From Corylus avellana (taxonomy: Eukaryota > Streptophyta > Magnoliopsida > Fagales > Betulaceae): DNA of 64,000 nucleotides. Under the pieces are notes generated by a model. It worked only from the letters and a program-made list of their open reading frames with translations. It searched no databases and had not been told where the DNA came from. The translations under genes and the position numbers were made by a program. Below, in pieces: positions 20,406-32,265 of the stretch (the stretch's first letter is position 1; each line of letters starts with the position of its first letter). Location of the stretch: NCBI RefSeq assembly GCF_901000735.1, contig NC_081541.1, positions 3,527,021-3,591,020 of the forward strand, given 5' to 3'.

Positions 20406-22896
20406 TTAATGTGTTTTCGTGAGTGTTTTATGTTTCCAGGTCTCACCGTCAAAATCGAGATTCTTTTGACTGCTGGCATAGTTATGAAAGTACTCATCTC
20501 GATCGCAGAACTGAGAGATATAGGCAGCTCCATCATTTGTGCCATATTGAAAACACACCACACCATGATTGTTGTTTAAGTCATTGGTGACAGGGTCAGA
20601 CATGCAAAAAGGACCCAACTCATTTTGCATCTGCGAGTGTACCGGGGAGAGCAAGCTCCAATCTAGTGGCTCTGGTGGGACGTAGGACATATTCGAGTCT
20701 ACCTCCACCTGCAAATCAACCTGATGTTAGAAACATGAACAAACGAGAGAGATAGTTACTTAACTGCGTTTGGAAGATACGAGTTTATTCTGTTGAGCAA
20801 GAATTCAGTGTCTTTCTCACCTCGCCCGCCGTTGCTTCGGCCACTGGATTTTTTGCAGTGTACTTAAACTCTGCTTCTTCTTCAGGAGAAGATTTGAGGA
20901 GTGAAGTTAAGGGGGTCAAAGGGTTGTAATCTAGTGGATTTTGCAGCATTTGTAGTTCTTCCTCCACTTGCAGATCAACCTGATAAAAGAAACATGAACG
21001 AACAAGATTAGTATTTAATTAATTTAACAACTGTTTCAATCTGAAACTCAATTCCTTTCTCACCTCAGTATCTATAACTTGTGCCACTTGATTCTCTGCA
21101 GCGGAAGCATTAAAATTGTTGTCACCACCCTCAACAGGTGCTCTAGTGTCAGATTCGGTTCTATCAGAATCTTCAGTATCAAAACACTCATCAATTGTTC
21201 GATAATCTTCAGCTTGCTCCGAAGCCACTGCTAGTTTCGACTTTGCTTCTTCAAGAGAAGATTTGGACGAGGTAGAAGATGAAACGGCAGATCCAGGTTT
21301 ATTCAATTTTGGTCCTTTGACACTCTTTTTATGTTTATCGAATAAACGACAGAGGACAAAGGTGTTCTGCATAAAGTTAATCAACAGAGTGAATCCTTGT
21401 TAAGAAAACATGACAAAAGACGAGAGATAGAAAACCAACCTGACCGGGGTTTGTGCCGGGGGCTTTGTGGTACTCGTGCATTACCCAATCGGTCTTTTCG
21501 CCCGTTGGCATACGGCCTTTATAGAATACCAGAACCTTTTTCTTTCCGATCAAGCTTGCTTCAGACTTGATTTCCCGATCCTTACCGGTCACTTTCCAGT
21601 ACCCAGCATTGGTTGCCCTGTTCAACCGATTCCCATTCTGATGCTTCAGGTCCTGTGGTGAGAAGAAGAACCACTCTAGATCCTTCGTCTTTATGCCGGA
21701 TAAATCTACACTCAAAAGAAACCAAACCCGGCACTATTTTTTGAGAGCACATCATATATATATATATATATAGCCGAAGTACTCTCAATGGTGTATTAAT
21801 ATTGCGACATGTGGTGAAAATTTTTTTTTTTAAAGGATAAACTGATTTTTTAAGGCATAATTTTTGAACCAATTTTTAAGAGTAAACCGATCATTAAATT
21901 ATTTTAATTAAAGACATTTAATTATATTTCAATAATTTTTCTTCTATGTGATTTCATTAATTTAAACATTTAATACACAATAAGTATTATTAATATCCAA
22001 ATCAAATAAGGAAATAAATAATACAAATTAAATTATTATTTATTAATACTTTTAGTCACTCTAATATTTTTAATTCATTAGAGAAGACGATTTTTTTTTT
22101 TTTCTTTTCGACATGCACTTAATAATAAATAATTTATAAAATAAGAATTATTTTTTTCTAAATAATAAGCCATTGAAAAATAATTTGATTAATAATAGAT
22201 TATCTACAAAATAATAAGGCCTACAAAATAAAGATCTCTCAATTATTTCGAAATTTTTTTTTTTCTCTCTCAACTCTTCAAATATAACAACCTAAAATCT
22301 GAAGTAATTATTTTTCTTAATCTTCAATGTGTATGTTTTTTATTTGAGAAAAAACTACAACTTCAAGAATTAAATTATTATTATTATTATTATTATTATT
22401 TTTTTTTTCACTCTTCAACAAGAATGACACAACTCTCTCAAAATAATTATAATTGAGAATTAACTGTATTTGTAGTTTTTTTTTTTTTTTTTTTTTTCTT
22501 CAGTTTGATCTTTGATGAAAATTGTAACTTTTGAATTAAGATAATAAATTGTTTGAATTTTTAGTGGGCTAATGGAAGATTATAGTGTGTTTATTTGATT
22601 TTTGTGCAAACATTTTCCTACTTTTTCACCACAAAGTATTACAAAAGATCACAAACTTTTGCAGTGAAGTAAAAAAGAAAGGAAAATAAAAAGGAGTCTG
22701 GGTGTGTGATAGAAAGAAGAAGAAGAAGACTACCTGGCAAATCCCAGGGTTCCCATTTAAAGAAGTGGACTTCGGGAATAAAGTAAACTTGTTCATCATT
22801 CCCGTTGATCTTTGGCCTCAAGAAGCAGTTGATGAGCTCCTCCTCCGTCGGACTAAACCTGAACCCCGGTGGCAGATTCAAAGACAACACGCCCAT
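20406..22896 (-). CDS. NAC-domain transcription factor (copy B), five exons
   Basis: Exons in transcript order: 22896-22734, 21705-21440, 21366-21064, 20979-20821, 20720-20406; same 401-aa length and splice sites as copy A. The NAC domain (exons 1-2 and the start of 3) is identical in protein sequence. Differences fall in the C-terminal region: P-to-S in the Ser-rich stretch of exon 3, T-to-I in QVIDTE, K-to-E in exon 4, and L-to-V and I-to-M in exon 5. A clean DNA-binding domain with changes only in the activation region suggests both copies can encode functional protein. Intron 1 carries an 11-bp difference from copy A and the same poly-T and (ATT)n tracts. Confidence 0.85.
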
Positions 22897-23778
22897 CACG
22901 CGCGCACACAAACTCTCTTCTTTTTTTTTTTTCTTTTTTTTTTAAAAAAAAAAAATTCAATGCGGAAAAAAAAGGGAATGCACACAAAATATCTTCTTTT
23001 TTTTTTTCTCAGTAAAACAAGGGATGAGGCGATGAGGGAATGAGGAGGTGTTTAGTTTAGTTGGTATGAGCAAAAGAGAGTGAGGAAGAAAGCAGAGAAA
23101 GCGCGATGGACAGACAGCAAGCAGTTGATCCCTCTTATTTTATATGAAAAAATAAAAAAAAAGTTGGTCCCACACTCCTACTATAACTTCTTAGAGAAGT
23201 TTGCATTTCTATCTTCTTTGGGAAGCTTGTTCTTATGAGACTTATTTCAACTCAAAAAAATTTCAACTTTATTCAAATATTTTTTTAACCAAACTAATAA
23301 AAATTATTAATAAAAAAAATTGAAAAATTATATATATATATGTTAGGGTGACTCAGCCACTCTTATGAACCCTAAGTGATTTTTCCCATACCGCGCATGT
23401 TATAAAGGTTGGCTGAACCACTCTCAAAATCGCCAAGCCACCTCAAAATTTGTTTTGGTTAATATTATTTTTTGTAATATAATTTTTTTATAATTATATT
23501 TATTCTTATTTAAACTACTCAAACATAATCTCAATTTTTTTTTCTTAATATTTACAATTTTGAGTTGACTTCAAATTGGTCATTTGAACTCTAAATTTGG
23601 TGAATTGACCCCTTAAGTAGTCAATTTTTATTTATTTATTTTTTATTTTATGAAGAGAGCATTTGGAGTTTTATTCCAATCGATTCTTGGGAGAAGTGCA
23701 ATCTCATATACTAGACAATTATTAGGCCAAGTTAGATGTGGGAAATAATCATAAAAAATCATTATATATGCAAGATTT

Positions 23779-24466
23779 AGTGGATTTAGTGGTTTGGATT
23801 ATATTTTATAAATCTAATGATATATGTATACAATAAACCAAAATTTGTACCATGAAATGAAAAGGCTATTAGTCAACCGTGTAATGAAACACAATCCAAA
23901 TTTCTCTTTAAATTTCTATGATCTATATATATATATATATATATTTCTCTATCTTTTTTCGTCCTATGTTTTATTGATTATTTATTCTACTTATTGATTT
24001 CAGGATTGAGAGAGAGAGTATTTATTTAGTTTGTAGAATTCTTTGAACTCAGTTGCATAAAGTTGTCTTGGGAATTTATTCGAATATCATAGACGACCAC
24101 CTTCGTGAGAAAAAGTTCTAATTTTAGAGTAACCAAATACCACAGGACGAACTACCATAACTAACTACAACGGATACTCTCCATGCATACCCACCATGAA
24201 AGGCGCAGAAGCAAACTTTGCTGTCCGTACGAAAAAGTCACACACCAGATTTTGGCCACAAACCCCATGATTGGCCAGGCTAACATGCTCTTGCAGAACC
24301 AGCAATGACTCCTAAATATTCTGCACCTCATGGCTATATTACCTTCTCACCTCCTCCTCTTGTCCCTCATCAGCCTCAAACATCCTTATTCATCATACAA
24401 AGGTCTTTCAGTTCACCCCATCCACCTCCATAACTCGCCCACCCTTCCCACAAACTTCATCAATCA
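23779..24466. other. Intergenic / upstream region
   Basis: Unique DNA beyond the end of the detectable duplication, with a (TA)n run at about 23925-23944. The last part is the likely promoter and leader of the small gene starting at 24467; no other gene is seen. Confidence 0.45.
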
Positions 24467-24997
24467 ATGGGAGGCTGTGCGGGCAAGCCCAAGGATTCTG
24501 GAGTCCAGCAGGAGCCACTCCCTGCTGAGGGCTCTGCCCCCGACAAGAAGGCGGCAGCGGCCGAGGGCGAGACTGTTGCTCTAGTATGCATTGCATAACA
24601 TAACATTACATTCTGTCCCACTAGACCATTATCTTGGTTACTCCTGATAAGGCTTCATTGTTTCTTTCTTTTTACTGATATGTGATTGCAGGATAGCAGC
24701 AATGGAGGTGAGATACAGACTACAACGGCCGACACTGTGGTAGACCCCCCCGCTTCCGCAGGGATCAGTGATAGAGTGCACAAACCAGAAGATTCCGCGG
24801 AGGCCGGTGAAGAGCTTGCCAAGAAAACAGAGGACAAAGTTGACGCCCCCACTGTCAATGAATCAAAGGACAAAGTTGAGGCTGGTAATGAGATCCAAGA
24901 GCTGGCAAAGGAGGGGCAAGTTGAGGCCGAGGCTGACAAACCAGATGCTGCTCCAGGCTCAGAGGATAAAATTGAGGCACTTCTTGCCAATGCATGA
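24467..24997 (+). CDS. Small acidic protein with predicted N-myristoylation/palmitoylation (MGGC) start
   Basis: Two exons, 24467-24583 (39 codons) and 24692-24997, joined at CTA|GTATGC...TGCAG|GAT in phase 0; 140 aa. The N-terminus MGGCAGKPKDSG has Gly2 for N-myristoylation and Cys4 for S-acylation, so membrane attachment is expected (inference from motif). The rest is Ala/Glu/Lys/Asp-rich with no Cys or aromatic core, and is probably disordered or helical. Near-repeats such as EDKVDAP, SKDKVEAG and SEDKIEAL occur in exon 2. I do not recognise a named family. The start was chosen as the first ATG in good context with the lipidation motif; an upstream ORF in another frame overlaps it but has no support. 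Confidence 0.7.
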
Positions 24998-27549
24998 TAA
25001 AAGAATAAAGAAATATACCTGCAGCAGAGATGGATGTATCACGGTGATGATGGTTGCCTGACTTGAGCCTGGTTTTTTTGGAACTCATGTATCAACACCT
25101 GAAAGTTTACTTTTATTTATGTTACCAAATAATTTTTTGCTATATCCCTACTAAACCATTTTTCTGGTTTTTAGGAATCAAATATGTTATTCAAAAGATT
25201 AGGCAAATATATCATCCCTTTCCTCCAGATCACTTTTTTGGCACAATAGACATACAGAAGAAGTTATCTTCTGATGAGAAGAAAAAAAACACAAGAAAAA
25301 GAAAGAGAAAAATGATGAGATGAGACCAAGAATCTGAACAAGTTTCATGAATATCTTGGATGGAATCTCACATCATTCTTTCATAAACAGTACCATAAGT
25401 CGTGTTAAGTCATTGGTTATCTCAAAAGCTTAAATTGATAGAAAATGATTGATTTAATCATTTAATTAATATTCTAACAGATCGCATGTAGAATCACACA
25501 TTAGTTTTTGACAATAAAATTCTATGTAGTTTTTTGTGTCAGTTGAAAGTGGATAAATAATAGTGAGGTCAATTCCCACTCACCATAACCTTCTACACAT
25601 GAAGATACTTGACATGTATGGCATCAATAGTGCTATATCAGAATTCAGTATGACCCTAATTCTTTAGAATTACCCCTAGGCCCAACACTTGAGCAGATTC
25701 AATAAGATATTAGCCCTAGGCCTTCCAGATGAAGGCAGCATTCAGAGAAACATTTTGTATTTGAACATCTTATAGATTAGCCTACCATTCCAATCTAATG
25801 GACTAAAACTCATCTCACACTCTACGCACATTACCACATAACCATATAGTTATTATTGTAATTTAATTCACTTAAATATTCTCAGAATTGAATAAATGCT
25901 GCAATCTAATAGCTGAAAACAATGTGGATGGAAGGCAACAACCACCATCGCCATAATTAAGTTTGTACAGCAAGAAGATTGTAACCTCCGGCCCATGCCC
26001 TATGGGGTCCCCTACCTCTTATGGTTGAAAGTATCTTTCTATAACTTTTTGTGGATACATTTTGTAGTACCATTCCTATCTCTCTCTCTCTCTGATCTGG
26101 TGAAGATTTCAATATATTCATCATCAGCCTCACCCTCATCCCACCTAAGGCAGTAGCTAGTGCGTTTTCCATGCAAGGGATAAGAATTCGTAACATTTTA
26201 TTTCTGAAAAATAAAATGACAAGATTGAGAATTGTAGGACCAGATCTAAAAATTCAATTGGTAGCCAACATAGTAAGTTGGATCAAGTTTTTCAACAATC
26301 ACAGGTCAAATTCAAAATACTACGAAATAATACATGTTAGTCACTAGCTGAAGTCCAGCTCCCTAGTCCCTACCATTACCTCCAACAGATCGAAGAACAG
26401 GTGAGAATGGTCATCATCCGGTTACAGTGGTATAGGACATCCTTTATATATATATATGTGGATAGGGCAGGGTACAGGGCTCATTAGGTTGGCAAATCCC
26501 CTTGGAGTGTGGTCCTTTTGTCAATGTTCCACCATGGTCTAAAATATTTATTGTATACTAAGATAAATCACTAAATCCAGTGGTCATAATAGATCTGTTA
26601 CAGGTGCCAGCTGAGTTATTCAGTTCAATCGCCATTGTAAGGTCAGCTATCATCTGTATCACCATAGGAAACCTGATAACTCACCTAAAGAGAGCCTTAA
26701 ATTCCACTCTTTCCTGCATATATGTCTAAATTCAATACCATACTCTTTAGTACCCTGCTAGGTGACAATCCAAACCATAACCTGAACATGATCCAAGAGA
26801 AATAGCAAAATGAACAGAGAACTCTGATGCATTTTAAATTTTCAAATTGATGACATTGAGCAAGAAAGTACTCCTTCATTTCCAATATTTCTAATCAGGT
26901 CTGTTCAGAAACCGAGTAAATCTCTATTAAAGTACATGGAATCAGATTTTATTGGATTACTAGGCAAAACATATATGTGGAATCAGTTTTTTCTAAGGAA
27001 AAAATAAAAAAGATTACATGGGGCTTTGCTTGGTGTTTATTAAGCAGGTTTTTCTAAGGGTCCTGTATAATAAGCCCTCAGCCAATCAATCCATCCTATT
27101 GTCCACTGAAAAGGGGCCAACTTAGTGATCATCGCAAAGGTATGAAAGCTAGTGATTTTAGCATCTCAACCTTTTTCTTTTAATATGCTGCAATAGATGC
27201 ACCACTGGTTATAAGCCAAGCTATTTCAAAGTACTCCAGAATTCGCAAGGGATATCTGAATGGATGGGATAGTATTCATCTCCTAATTAAAAACAAAAAG
27301 AAAAGATCGCTCATATGGTTCTGAGCCGTCTGGCAAAAGCCACCCACCAGAATTCTATGTATAAAAATAGCACGACAAGAAGTAGGGACAAATATTCTGC
27401 ACAAAACATTACCCTATAACTTGATTAATGACAGTAATAAATAGCATTTACACCCGTAGATGAAATTTTCAACTTCCAAACATTTAGATGACATTATGGA
27501 GAACACAAGAACAAAGAGAGAGAAGAATTAAACCCCTCCATAATCAATG
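24998..27549. other. Intergenic, no gene seen
   Basis: 2.5 kb between the 3' ends of the small acidic-protein gene and the UNC93-like gene (convergent). AT-rich, with scattered short ORFs lacking domains. A CT-repeat occurs near 26080 and (TA)n near 26446. No RNA gene recognised. Confidence 0.45.
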
Positions 27550-29030
27550 TCATGTATAGGTAGGCTTAGCTGACGTAGGAGTAGCCTCGTCGGTAGTTCC
27601 CTCTTCACCCTTTGCCTCATCCTTCACAGCCAACATGACAAGAACCACCAATAATGGATAAGCAACTGTAGTGAGGCACCAATTCACAATCAATTGGGAC
27701 ATGAATGATACATTGTGTGTATCAACTTGCCAAGCAACCGCTGCTCCAGCACTCTGCACTCCCTTATAAAACCCAGTATACCTGCAATACAAGAACAAAA
27801 ATAAAATTAGCTTCATAGACGATGCTCAATAATAATAACATGCCATAGATACATGACTCATCATATCCATTACCTGCTAAGGATTTCAGAATCATTCGCC
27901 AAGGCTCCAATCACCCAGTAAACCATGCTTTGGAACATGGCATCCAGCAATCCATAACTAAAATACAAGACGAATGGCCCTGCATAATCAGCACCCGAGT
28001 CCTTAAAATCCAACAAGTTCTCCAGCGTGTGACTGCGCGAGTACCGGAGCTGGTTGGCAAAACCACCAGCCCAAATAGCAGTCCCAAGGACCCCAACCAC
28101 AGAAATCCCAACAAACCCCCTCATCCTCCTGCTCTGAAAACTGAAGTCCATTATGTACCCAATCCCAACCGAGCCCAACATCTGCGCTCCCCAGTAGAAC
28201 ACGTTGTTCAACCCTCTAGTCCTCAAATTGAACAACGCCCCATTAACGTTATTGAACTGGTATGTGTAGAAAAAGTTGCTGGACCAAGCGGCAGGCACTA
28301 TGAGCAGCATCTTCCAGTTCAGAAACAACTTGAAAATCTCAATCGACTCTGTCCTAACGTTGGAGTATTTGATGTTACTACACCGAGTCCCATCATTACG
28401 AATCACCTTACTGGGTGGCAAAATCGCCAAAGAAAGAGCCGCCCCGACCGCCATGAAGGCCATGAAACCGATATAGGTGCCATCGTTGACCGAAGCGGCT
28501 TCGCCGCGATGATAGTTGAGAATGAAAGGAATAAGGCCGCCAATGACGCCACCCATGTTGAATACACTCCAGAAGAGCGAGATATACGTCCCTTTACGGT
28601 GTGTTGGAGGGTAAGAGGTCATGATAGCGCCCTGTGCGGCCCAGAGGAGGCCCGCGCCGACGCCCAACAGCGCACCGGCGACAATGGCGAAGTCCTGGTG
28701 CTTGTGGTGATTGTAGTAGAGGAAAGAGCCGGCGTAGAGGACGTAGGTGGAGCAGGCGGAGACAAGGGTGAGCCGCGGGCCCAGGATGTTGTAAATACCT
28801 CCGCCGAGAACGCCGAAGACCGCGAAGGTGGCGTAGAGCGCGGTGTTGGCGTTGTTGGCGACCGAGTGGTCGACCTGGCCGCCACCGCCCATGCCGGCGA
28901 GCGCGTTGAACATGCCGGGACAACAGAAGCATACGAGGCCTATGAGGGACACCTGGACGAAGGGCGAGTTGTACCTGAACGTGGATTTGGTGGGGATGGC
29001 GGCCATTTCTTCATCTCCCTCCAAACCCAT
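27550..29030 (-). CDS. UNC93-like protein 1 (major facilitator superfamily)
   Basis: Two exons, 29030-27874 and 27781-27550, joined within an Arg codon (SR|YTGF); 462 aa. About eleven hydrophobic segments are visible, starting near residue 23 (SPFVQVSLIGLVCFCCPGMF). The signature PGMFNALAGMGGGGQ and the motif PPTHRKGTYISLFWSVFNMG are typical of plant UNC93-like protein 1, which belongs to the MFS but has an uncertain substrate (family knowledge). The C-terminal tail (DEAKGEEGTTDEATPTSAKP) is hydrophilic. The start is the ATG at 29030; a longer open frame upstream has no ATG. Exon 1 is GC-rich in its first half. An equally long open frame runs on the opposite strand and is an artefact of codon bias. 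Confidence 0.9.
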
Positions 29031-30829
29031 CAAAGATTGCTTAAAATGGCGGAGGCTTCGAAACTGGTAAGACACAGAGAATTGGGGATCAGAGAGAGAG
29101 AGGGGTCTCTGACTCTGGGTGTTTGAGGGAAACGAGAATTGAAGCTCTGAATGTATAGGGGAGGCGTTTGGAGTCAAGTCGTGGATAGGTAACAACTGTT
29201 TGATTTACTAAGATTAGCAAAGGAAAATGTTTTTTTACGATAATATAAAAGAGAGAGACAACCAAACGGGGAACAGATAGACAGTTGGTTACAACTTAGT
29301 TGCCATGGTTTGTGATTCCTTTGTACTTTGTTTATTATACCTTAAAATAGGAAGATGATTCTCTCCATTTCCCCTATAATTTAGATATGGGCAGCAATAT
29401 TTACCCGTATATATGCAATACGGGTGGATAACACGCCGGGCCTCTCACTAGTGGCAGGTGTTTGGGTAGCTCGAATAGTTGGAGTAGGTACGGGTTTTAC
29501 TTATTCTCTTTCATTAACTACTTGTATTGTATGTAATAAAGACAATTATTAACCGATAAAATTATTAAGAGAAATTGACAAGCTAGATTCTTTGTTAATT
29601 ATAAATGTCACGTTAAGTTATAAATAATTTTATAATATAAATTATATAAACTCTAACCCTGCTTAGAAGTTAAACTATCTTATTAGTTTTCAAAAGATAG
29701 CTCAATCAATTAAAAATTATATCTCATTAAGCATAAATCTTTCATTCTAACTAGGTGACATATTTGTGTTGGCGCAATCTTACGCTAGAGAGGAAATATA
29801 TTATTTGGCCTTTTGCCTAAGTAGCACAATCTTCTTTTCAAGTGATGCCTAGCTAGCTGGTTTGCCGTGTAAAAAGTCTGAATCTCAGTGCATAAACAAA
29901 CAAAGCCATCCAATGGATCTTTAGGCAAGATTTTTCATGTGGATAGGGACCTGCTATGGCCCACCAATTGGACTAATTAACAATTTGTGTGGGTCTGGTC
30001 CAAGATTCTGTTTCACCTTTATCTTTTTGGTTGTATTTGTTTCAAAGTGACGGCCGGCCAGACGGTCGCAAAATATAGCGTCACGTGAATTTTTATTTAT
30101 TCTCATTCTGAAACAATATATATAAAAAAAATAAAAAAATAAAAAAATAAAAACGAAGGAAGAACAATAAGTAACACACAATCCAACTAAAAAACGACGT
30201 AGTTTAGCAAGACAGAAGTACAGCACCATGTATAGCGGACACTCCGAAGCAAAGAGTATAATCCAGGCAGCAAGCCATTCATTCATGAGCTATCCGGTCT
30301 CTGGTTGTCAGTTGTCTGTATATTTTTTTTAAATGCGGAGGCGACCATCACAGTGGTTATTCTACTTTAAGTATGATTAACTTACCTGTTAGAAATTAAT
30401 GACAAAAACGGTAGAAATTGCAAATAATCCATTGTTCGACTCAGCTTAATCAGAACATTAATAAATAAAATTTTGAATAATTTACACTAATCAGACATAA
30501 AAATTCTCATTCATATAGAATAGACTTGATGAATGTTTTGGCATTGCTTCTGTGTTAAAAGAATCTCAATGGTCATTTGAAAGCTCCGTCTCACATAATA
30601 CCAAATTAATTTTCTATCAATATGATAATGAAATGCCAAGCGCGGCAGCAACTTACAATCTCCTAATGACTACGTACAAAACTATTTGGCAATTTAAAGA
30701 TAAGCAAGTGTTGACAACCGCAAGAGAACATTGCTAAAATTTTTTTTTAAAAAAAAAAGAAAAAAGAAAAGAAAAGAAATGGTCCTAAGAGGAATAATTT
30801 GGAGCATGATCTTATCATTACCACTCTCG

Positions 30830-31155
30830 CATGCAGCAAAGTCTACTAGTTAGACTTGGTCCACGTTGTGCACGCGCGAAGAGTAATAGTTACGACCTCG
30901 AAATTGGTACAAGTTTCATACAAACATAATTAAAATGAGTTGAATTAAAATTGATTTATATAATTTTATATATAATCTAAATAGTTTTATGACTGCTTCT
31001 CACAACTCTAAGCTTCGCATGCCGCAAATCTTATTAGTTAGACTTGGACACGTTGTGTATGCGAAGATTAATAGTTACGCCCTTGAAATTTGTATGAATT
31101 TAACATAAAATTAATTAAATGAATCGGATTAAAATTGATTTATATAATTTTATAC
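30830..31155. repeat. Diverged tandem direct repeat, ~185-bp period
   Basis: The block TTAGTTAGACTTGG.CACGTTGTG..CGCGAAGA.TAATAGTTACG, followed by AATTAAAATTGATTTATATAATTTTATA, occurs at about 30846-30975 and again at about 31031-31155, with many substitutions. A second pair follows (GGGACA..GGTCAATAG... at 31278 and GGGACATTAGT... at 31391). These look like old duplicated promoter or LTR-derived DNA; origin unknown. Confidence 0.55.
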
Positions 31156-31782
31156 TTTTACCTCGACATGATTCAAATCCGCCACACGACATTTAGAATT
31201 AACAATTTTTAACACAATCTACAAACGTGACACAAACTCAATAAACGTTTTATCTATGCATAATTATAATGGCACCTATTGGGACACCGGTCAATAGGAG
31301 CTTAAACGGCCCGCAATATAAGAGATTCGTTAATTCTCCTTCAAGACAGATATAGTCATAACTTGATCCTAGATTCCCAACTTTTTTGTTGGGACATTAG
31401 TAAAAAGTAGGCCTAAATGGGCCCATAACATGAAAGATTTGTAGACTCTCTTTCAATACGGATAGCTCTACTAAGAGCACAATACATTAAGGAGAAAGAA
31501 TGTTAGGTCTTCTTTCTTAATTCAAGGTGGATATTATTTTTGAAAAATACGGTGAGAGAAATAAGGAATCGATGGGGCTAAATATTTTTTTATTTTATTT
31601 TTTAAAATAATATCCACTTAAAACCACATAATACTATAATATAAAACCAGTGAAAAAAAAAATTAATGGACAGGAGTCTTGTCCCTTAGCATCATCATGT
31701 AGACTCCAAAGTCCAAACCATGCCCTCCTTTTACCTTCACCCAAGTCGCTAGAAAAAAGCCCATTACCGCTAAAGCCTTATT

Positions 31783-31920
31783 CGTTTTTCATATCTTTTT
31801 TTTTTTTTTTTTGACATGTCCACACAAGGGAAGGAGGAGGATGATTCGAACTAGTGACCTCCGCTTCATAGGCGGGGTTCACAGCCGATTGAGCTACCCC
31901 TTTGGGACGTTTTTCATATC
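31783..31920 (-). mobile_element. tRNA-derived SINE with 13-bp target-site duplication
   Basis: On the minus strand the body (31907-31796) starts near CCCAAAGGGG and has an A box (TAGCTCAATCGG) and a B box-like block (GGTCACTAGTTCGAATC). It then has a short tail ending in a long poly(A). Perfect direct repeats CGTTTTTCATATC flank it (31783-31795 and 31908-31920). The body is only ~112 bp, as in the plant Au-type SINEs; the exact family is not certain. Confidence 0.8.
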
Positions 31921-31999
31921 CTATTATTTTCCTACAAGTAGTAACCTCTGTTGGATTAGAGTCCTCTAATTAAATGTTATTTTTCTAATTTTTAAATTA

Positions 32000-32030
<31 letters not shown>

Positions 32031-32265
32031 TTAAATTCATCGTTACATGGATCTTATAAATTTAATAATAAATTTTTAAATATATATAAAAAAAAATTGT
32101 AAAAAATTAAAATTACCAAAAAATGGAAGAGCAGTTAACGTGACCAAAAAAAACTCCTAAGCCACTCGTGCCCCTTCCTATCCAACCACCACCTCCGCTA
32201 CAAGTTTTCCCTCTTCATCTTCCCAACGGTCTGGGGGGCAAAAGCGCAGAGAGAGAGAGAGAGAG

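Larger units (their letters stand above)
16166..23778. repeat. Segmental duplication, copy B
   Basis: Second copy of the block at 3086-10722, same gene order and orientation. Unlike copy A it continues into unique sequence on the right (23779 onward), with no gap. Differences from copy A include a 3-bp insertion in TRM112, an ~11-bp deletion in NAC intron 1, loss of ~15 bp near 23641 and scattered SNPs. Confidence 0.95.
29031..32265. other. Intergenic region between divergent UNC93-like and MutS2 genes
   Basis: 3.2 kb with no gene seen. It contains two diverged direct-repeat pairs (30830-31155 and 31262-31450), a SINE (31796-31907) and a (TA)n tract at 32005-32028. Confidence 0.5.

Noticed and set aside
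27930..29126. 398-codon open frame on the plus strand
   Set aside because: It is antisense to UNC93-like exon 1, has low-complexity composition and no domain; codon bias of the real gene keeps it open.
31796..31907. A tRNA gene
   Set aside because: A and B boxes are present, but there is no full cloverleaf, and the poly(A) tail plus target-site duplication identify a SINE.
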